A stretch of DNA of 45,105 nucleotides from Bacillota bacterium (GTDB lineage: Bacteria > Bacillota > Clostridia > Acetivibrionales > DTU013): contig JAEYOM010000069.1 in the NCBI GenBank assembly GCA_023411715.1, positions 1-45,105 on the forward strand, read 5' to 3'. Below, one piece after another: positions 40,463 to 45,105 of this stretch. How positions within the stretch are numbered: the stretch's first letter is position 1; every line of letters starts with the position of its first letter. Both the position numbers and the translations under genes were made by a program. The notes under the pieces were generated by a model. The model saw only the letters and a list, made by a program, of their open reading frames with translations. It ran no database searches and was not told the DNA's origin.

Positions 40463-42733
40463 TTGAAGGCCGCGGACAAAAGCAGTAAGAGAAGGCAGAT
40501 AGGAAACTTTTTAAGAAACAGGCTGTTTCAGAAACTTTTGATCACTTTCGTGACCGTATTGATGGCTGCATTGCTGATCGAGAACGGAGCGGCTCCCAAA
40601 AAGTACAAGCTTGCGTTGGATGAGAAATCCGGCTATGATATCACTGCGCCAAGGGATATCGAAAACGAATTTTTGACTAAAAAGCTCGCAGATGAAGCCG
40701 CAGAGAAGGTTCCGCCCGTTATGACGAGACTTGAAAGCGTGCCGATAGACGTGATCAATAGCGCAAATGACTTTATAAATGAAATAAAAAATGTACGTCT
40801 GAGTATCGATAAAAACCTACAGGAGCAGGGGATAACCAAAAAAAGCGAAAACTATAAGCAAATGCTTGAGCAGGAGCGGTTAATCGCCGTAAACAACCTT
40901 AAAATAAAGCTTGCAAGGTTTAATGTTCCATTATCAGGCGAACAGGTGAAATATCTTGTTACAAATGCAACCGAGAATGAACTGAATGAATTCACGCAGG
41001 TCACGATAGGGTTATTCAGCACTGTGATGAAGCAGGATGTGGATCAGGAGAATCTTGCCTCCAGGATAGATTATTTACAGAGCACCTACCAAAGCAGCGA
41101 TCTCGTCCAGGAGTTCAAAAATATCGGCAGTCTGCTGGCAAAGGCTTTGATGAAGGCGAACAGCGTCATAGACAGGGAAATGACCGACAGCAGGAAACTT
41201 GACGCCTACAATTCCGCAATGGAAAACAGGCAGATGATCCGTGAAGGCTCCAGGATCCTAAGCTTCGGGGATATTGTCACACAGGACAAGTTGGACGTGC
41301 TCGCTAAATTGAACCTGCTTGAAACGGGAAAATTCGATTTTTCATTTGCGGGAGGGATTCTGGCAGTCATTTTGATGCTTTCATTCCTTCTGATTTTGTA
41401 TATTCGCCATTTCTGCTTCAAATTGATGCACGGCACCAAAGAAAATATACTGCTCTGCGTCATTATACTTCTGACACTGCTTTCGGCATGGCTGCTCAAT
41501 CCGGTCCAGCCGCTGCTGATACCAGTTTTCATAGCGCCTATGCTGATATCGATACTGCTTGATTTGCGACTGGCGGTTTTGGTCAATCTGCTCCTGTCCA
41601 TGGCGGTTTCCTTCGTCACTAAGGGCGACCTGGCCTTTTTCTTCACAGCTGTGATAGGAGGGACCGTCGCAGCCTTCGTAGTATACGGAGCCAATCAAAG
41701 AAGCAGACTTTCGGCATCCGGCCTTGCAGTAGCGCTTATAAATGCTGTAGTCGTTGCAAGCTTCGGACTGATCAATAAAGACAGCCCCACATCGATCGCC
41801 AACAGCGCTTTTATAGTCTGTGTAAACGGAATGCTGTCCACTATCTTTACAATAGGAGCGTTGCCGTTTTTCGAGAGTACCTTCAATGTTATAACCCCTT
41901 TAAAGCTCCTGGAGCTGGTGAATCCGAATCAGCCGCTGATGAAGAGACTGCTGATGGAAGCACCGGGTACATATCATCACAGCCTGATGGTAGGGAATCT
42001 GGCAGAGGCTGCGACAGAAGCCATAAACGGCAATGCATTACTTGCCAGGGTAGGAGCATATTATCATGATGTAGGCAAATTGAAAAGGCCGAACTTTTTC
42101 AAGGAAAACCAGCTCTCCGACAACCCGCACGACCGTATGACGCCAAACCTTAGCACGCTCGTGATCACTTCGCATACAAACGACGGGGCCGAAATAGCTG
42201 AAAAGTACAAGGTACCGATTGCGGTAAGGAATATCATCAGTCAGCATCACGGAACTACGCTTGCAGCCTATTTTTACTTCAAGGCAAAGAAAACCGACAA
42301 GACGGACAGCGTAAAGCAGGAGGATTTCAGATATCCGGGTCCTCGCCCTACCACAAAGGAAGCCGCCGTTGTCATGCTTGCCGACTCTGTTGAAGCGGCG
42401 ATACGTTCGATGATCGAAAAAACAGAGGGCAAGATGGAAGGCCTGGTCAGGAAAATTATAAAGGATAAGCTGGACGACGGCCAACTGGACCTTTGCGACC
42501 TTACGCTAAGGGATCTCGATATGATCGCAAAGGCTTTTATGAGAGTTTTCGGCGGGTATTTCCACGAGAGGGAGGAATACCCCGAAATGACAATAAAAAA
42601 ACCGCAGGATGAAGGTAAACATGTAGCTGCGTCACTCATTACGGCAGCCGGTAACGGCAATGCCCGGGACGATACATTAACTAATGAAGAAGAAGTGCTG
42701 GAGGAGGAAAACAGGGAGTATGAGAAAGCGTAA
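40463..42733 (+). CDS. pgpH: 7TM-HD family phosphohydrolase (PgpH/YqfF-like c-di-AMP phosphodiesterase)
   Basis: The 756-residue membrane protein has an N-terminal helix (about 27-47), an extracellular 7TMR-HDED domain to about residue 290, seven membrane helices between about 290 and 480, and a cytoplasmic HD domain. HD residues are visible: His505-His506 in TYHHSLM, His535-Asp536 in YYHDVGK, and later ISQHHGT. Members of this family hydrolyse cyclic-di-AMP. TTG 40463 is the start with GGGGGG upstream. Its end overlaps ybeY. Gene order phoH-pgpH-ybeY-dgkA-era is conserved in Firmicutes. Confidence 0.92.
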   Translation: MKAADKSSKRRQIGNFLRNRLFQKLLITFVTVLMAALLIENGAAPKKYKLALDEKSGYDITAPRDIENEFLTKKLADEAAEKVPPVMTRLESVPIDVINSANDFINEIKNVRLSIDKNLQEQGITKKSENYKQMLEQERLIAVNNLKIKLARFNVPLSGEQVKYLVTNATENELNEFTQVTIGLFSTVMKQDVDQENLASRIDYLQSTYQSSDLVQEFKNIGSLLAKALMKANSVIDREMTDSRKLDAYNSAMENRQMIREGSRILSFGDIVTQDKLDVLAKLNLLETGKFDFSFAGGILAVILMLSFLLILYIRHFCFKLMHGTKENILLCVIILLTLLSAWLLNPVQPLLIPVFIAPMLISILLDLRLAVLVNLLLSMAVSFVTKGDLAFFFTAVIGGTVAAFVVYGANQRSRLSASGLAVALINAVVVASFGLINKDSPTSIANSAFIVCVNGMLSTIFTIGALPFFESTFNVITPLKLLELVNPNQPLMKRLLMEAPGTYHHSLMVGNLAEAATEAINGNALLARVGAYYHDVGKLKRPNFFKENQLSDNPHDRMTPNLSTLVITSHTNDGAEIAEKYKVPIAVRNIISQHHGTTLAAYFYFKAKKTDKTDSVKQEDFRYPGPRPTTKEAAVVMLADSVEAAIRSMIEKTEGKMEGLVRKIIKDKLDDGQLDLCDLTLRDLDMIAKAFMRVFGGYFHEREEYPEMTIKKPQDEGKHVAASLITAAGNGNARDDTLTNEEEVLEEENREYEKA

Positions 42734-43241
42734 AATCAAAGGGCCCGACGCAACAAGGGTCTTTATAGAAAATGAACAGGCAGCTGTCGCAGTCAGCGAC
42801 GATTTGCTGGAGCTTCTGGACAAAACAGTCAAGGCCTGCCTTGCAAGCGAAAATATAAAAGTGGGCTGCGAGGCGAACATACTGCTGACTGATGACTCAT
42901 CCATAAGGAGTATAAACAAACAGTTCAGGCAGATCGATAAAGCTACCGACGTACTTTCGTTTCCCATGGCCGATATGAAAGACGGAAAGCTTCTTTCCGA
43001 GACAGGTGATTATGATCCCGACGAGGAACTGCTCCTGCTCGGGGATATCGTGATTTCAATGGAGACGGCAGTGAGGCAGGCGGAACAATATGGTCATTCA
43101 TTCGAAAGAGAATTGGCCTTTTTGACGGCGCACGGCATTTTTCATCTGCTCGGTTACGATCATATGGAAAAAGACGAGGAGACCGTTATGACCTCCAAAC
43201 AGGAGGCGGTTCTGGGTAAGCTGGGGTTAAAAAGGGAATGA
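42720..43241 (+). CDS. ybeY: Endoribonuclease YbeY
   Basis: The 173-residue protein carries the YbeY zinc motif HGIFHLLGYDH near residue 140, used in 16S rRNA maturation and ribosome quality control. ATG 42720 is chosen with GAGGAGGA 11 bases upstream, inside the pgpH gene; an ATG at 42684 would add 12 untypical residues. The stop overlaps the next start (ATGA). Confidence 0.92.
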   Translation: MRKRKIKGPDATRVFIENEQAAVAVSDDLLELLDKTVKACLASENIKVGCEANILLTDDSSIRSINKQFRQIDKATDVLSFPMADMKDGKLLSETGDYDPDEELLLLGDIVISMETAVRQAEQYGHSFERELAFLTAHGIFHLLGYDHMEKDEETVMTSKQEAVLGKLGLKRE

Positions 43242-43936
43242 AAAACAGGACTCTTCTTGACAGCTTCAATAATGCCATAAACGGTATCCTCTCCACGGTC
43301 AGAAGCGAGCGGAACATGAAGATCCATCTGTCCGCGGCCCTGTTGGTCCTGATACTGTCGATGTTTTATGACCTTACAAGGATCGAGTTCATCATAGTTT
43401 GCATCACTATTGCCATAGTAATAATATGTGAACTCTTCAATACCGCTATCGAGGTCATCATAGATACGCTGATAGGGATCTATCACCCGAAAGCCCGGTT
43501 GGTTAAGGATACTGCTGCCGGAGCTGTCTTCGTATCTGCGCTTCTCTCGGTTCTGGTAGGGTATTTCATCTTCTTCGACAGAGTAAGCACCAGTCTCGAG
43601 ACAGGGATTGTACGCATACACCAGACACCGATGCATATCACCGTGATCGCACTCCTCGTCACATTGGCGGCGGTGGTGCTCCTGAAAACCTTTTTCGGGA
43701 AAGGCACTCCGTTCAGCGGCGGGATGCCTAGCGGTCATTCGGCTATCGCTTTTTCGGCAACAACTGCAGTCGCGCTTTATACGAACAATGCAAATATCAC
43801 GATTTTATTTCTTATTGTTTCACTGCTTGTTGTACAAAGCCGTTTAGAGGGGAAAATACATACTGTGATCGAACTGGCGGCCGGAGCGATTATCGGGTTT
43901 ACCGTCACGCTGCTGCTGTTCCAGCTGTTTTCATGA
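43238..43936 (+). CDS. Diacylglycerol/undecaprenol kinase fused to a PAP2 phosphatase
   Basis: The first about 115 residues form a DgkA-type kinase (RSERNMKIHL; CELFNTAIEVIID; KDTAAGAVFVSA), and the rest a PAP2 domain with GMPSGHS near residue 165 and SRLEGKIHT near residue 205, the conserved phosphatase motifs. One protein may thus phosphorylate undecaprenol or diacylglycerol and dephosphorylate lipid phosphates such as undecaprenyl pyrophosphate, in the lipid carrier cycle. Several membrane helices are present. The N-terminal kinase replaces the usual stand-alone dgkA of this locus. Starts in an ATGA overlap with ybeY. Confidence 0.9.
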   Translation: MKNRTLLDSFNNAINGILSTVRSERNMKIHLSAALLVLILSMFYDLTRIEFIIVCITIAIVIICELFNTAIEVIIDTLIGIYHPKARLVKDTAAGAVFVSALLSVLVGYFIFFDRVSTSLETGIVRIHQTPMHITVIALLVTLAAVVLLKTFFGKGTPFSGGMPSGHSAIAFSATTAVALYTNNANITILFLIVSLLVVQSRLEGKIHTVIELAAGAIIGFTVTLLLFQLFS

Positions 43937-43968
43937 ACCGATATAAAATGTTGTAAAGCTATAATATA

Positions 43969-44062
43969 AAAGGATGTTTAGCGCCCTGAGGCGCGGATTT
44001 CCTTTAAAACATTCACGAAAGGATGTTTAGCGCCGTGAGGCGCGGATTTCCTTTAAAACATT
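43969..44062 (+). repeat. Two tandem 45-nt hairpin repeats in the era leader
   Basis: Copies at 43969-44013 and 44018-44062 differ at one base (C versus G in the loop). Each has a stem GCGCC / GGCGC with a four-base loop and an outer AAAGGA / TCCTTT pairing, and ends in AAAACATT. A TATAAT (43960-43965) would start transcription at the first copy. They end 17 bp before era. Confidence 0.85.
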
Positions 44063-44079
44063 AATGAGGAGGAAATATC

Positions 44080-44970
44080 ATGTCGTTCAAATCCGGTTTC
44101 GTCTCGATCGTGGGCCGTCCAAACGTAGGAAAGTCAACTCTGACCAACTGCCTGGCCGGTGAAAAAATCTCCATAATCTCGAACAAACCGCAAACCACAA
44201 GGAATACGATCAAGACCATCATCAATACTGAAAACAGCCAGATAATATTCATCGATACGCCGGGTATACATAAGCCCAAAACAAAGCTCGGCGAGTACAT
44301 GGTAAACATTGCCGAGGATACTCTCAATGAAGTCGACATTGTTCTGTTTCTGGCGGAAGCAACGGACGCGGAACCGGGCTCGGGCGACCTGTTCATCATG
44401 GAGCAGCTGAAAGCGCTGAATACTCCTGTATTCCTGATCATCAACAAGATCGATCTGATCAAAAAGGAGCAGTTGTTCGAGAGGATAAAGAAGTACACCG
44501 ATGTTATGGAGTTTGCCGCTGTTATACCTATTTCCGCCCTGAATGACGAGGGTACCGGGATAGTCTTAAAGGAGATAGAAAAACTTTTGCCCGAGGGACC
44601 CAAATATTTCCCCGATGATATCATCACTGACCAGCCCGAGAAAATGATTGCGGCTGAACTCATCAGGGAAAAGATATTGGAGCTTGTGCAGGAGGAGGTC
44701 CCGCACGGAACGGGCGTCGAGGTCATTTCTTTCAAGGAGCGCGAGGGCAGGGATCTTGTCGATATAGAAGCAAACATCTATTGTGAGAAGGAATCCCACA
44801 AGGGCATACTTATAGGTAAAGACGGAAAAATGCTTAAAAAGATAGGGTCGCTTGCGCGCGGTGAGATCGAAAACCTGCTTGGCGTAAAGGTATTCCTGCA
44901 GCTTTGGGTCAAGGTCAAGCCCGACTGGCGCAACAGCGACAACATGCTGAAGACATTGGGGTATAAGTAA
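44080..44970 (+). CDS. era: GTPase Era
   Basis: The 296-residue protein has an N-terminal GTPase domain (G1 GRPNVGKS at 12-19, G3 DTPG near 60, G4 NKID near 123) and a C-terminal KH domain (LIGKDGKMLKKIGSLAR) that binds the 3' end of 16S rRNA. It acts in small-subunit ribosome assembly. GAGGAGG lies eight bases before ATG 44080. Full family length. Confidence 0.96.
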   Translation: MSFKSGFVSIVGRPNVGKSTLTNCLAGEKISIISNKPQTTRNTIKTIINTENSQIIFIDTPGIHKPKTKLGEYMVNIAEDTLNEVDIVLFLAEATDAEPGSGDLFIMEQLKALNTPVFLIINKIDLIKKEQLFERIKKYTDVMEFAAVIPISALNDEGTGIVLKEIEKLLPEGPKYFPDDIITDQPEKMIAAELIREKILELVQEEVPHGTGVEVISFKEREGRDLVDIEANIYCEKESHKGILIGKDGKMLKKIGSLARGEIENLLGVKVFLQLWVKVKPDWRNSDNMLKTLGYK

Positions 44971-44982
44971 AAGCCAAAACAT

Positions 44983-45010
44983 TTGACGCAAATTATTACA
45001 AGTATACAAT
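44983..45010 (+). promoter_or_regulatory. Predicted promoter after era
   Basis: TTGACG (44983-44988) and TACAAT (45005-45010) are 16 bp apart, pointing to the gene that begins at the window edge. Confidence 0.45.
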
Positions 45011-45097
45011 CGTTTTTTTAGAGAAAGCTAAATGTAAACCTAAAAGAACTTGTACAGAGGATAAGGCTTGAAAAAGAAAAGGGGGATTTGTAGTCAA

Positions 45098-45105
45098 ATG
45101 TTGAA
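45098..45105 (+). CDS. Partial start of next gene, possibly YqzL-like
   Basis: ATG TTG AA is cut by the window end. GGGGGA is 11 bases before it. The position right after era and the beginning Met-Leu-Asn fit the small YqzL protein often placed between era and recO, but eight bases are too few to tell. Confidence 0.3.

Overview
The window looks like a chromosomal segment of an anaerobic, spore-forming, low-to-mid GC Clostridia (Firmicutes). Supporting signs are the block of sporulation and housekeeping genes at the right end (pdaA-like, yqfC, yqfD, phoH, pgpH-type HD gene, ybeY, dgkA-PAP2 fusion, era), strong AGGAGG ribosome binding sites, a T-box and a THF riboswitch, YesM/YesN-type two-component systems and many plant-glycan enzymes. 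No genus can be named from the sequence alone.

Layout. (1) 1-2,350 is a decayed accessory zone: an alkyltransferase-like gene with an in-frame stop, a small lipoprotein, and fused remnants of an ABC permease and a GH5 endoglucanase. (2) 2,375-8,139 is a minus-strand operon of three glycoside hydrolases (GH127, GH29, GH2). (3) 8,505-16,830, divergent, holds a sensor kinase, AraC-type response regulator, sugar-binding lipoprotein, two permeases and an esterase. (4) 17,023-25,963 is a second importer (binding protein, two permeases), a GH3 enzyme and a second kinase/regulator pair. (5) 26,000-30,260 has T-box-controlled valS (archaeal-like type), a YkgJ-type cysteine-cluster protein, and a folate ECF transporter subunit behind a THF riboswitch. 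(6) 30,373-32,074 is an intact IS1182-family element inserted in a palindromic repeat. (7) 32,133-36,691 holds a carbohydrate-binding-module protein, a sugar-nucleotide transferase fused to a degenerate phosphomannomutase domain, and two DUF881 membrane proteins. (8) 36,906-45,105 is the compact sporulation/housekeeping block.

How it works together. None of the four glycosidases nor the esterase has a visible export signal, so the likely scheme is that extracellular oligosaccharides are sensed by the two membrane kinases, imported by the two ABC systems (no ATPase gene is here, so a shared MsmX-type ATPase elsewhere is inferred), and trimmed in the cytoplasm. Arabinofuranosidase, fucosidase and galactosidase-like activities point to arabinose-, fucose- and galactose-bearing plant glycans, but the substrate is inference.

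The most unusual signals are non-coding or repeat-like: a 9-bp repeat unit that appears both as an in-frame insertion in the valS editing domain and as a ten-copy intergenic array 2.1 kb away; an IS whose own promoter lies in the loop of a hairpin that would hide the transposase ribosome binding site; two nearly identical 45-nt hairpins in front of era; a multi-hairpin leader before the pdaA-like gene; and short protein relics (binding protein, AraC regulator) next to the intact sugar-uptake genes.
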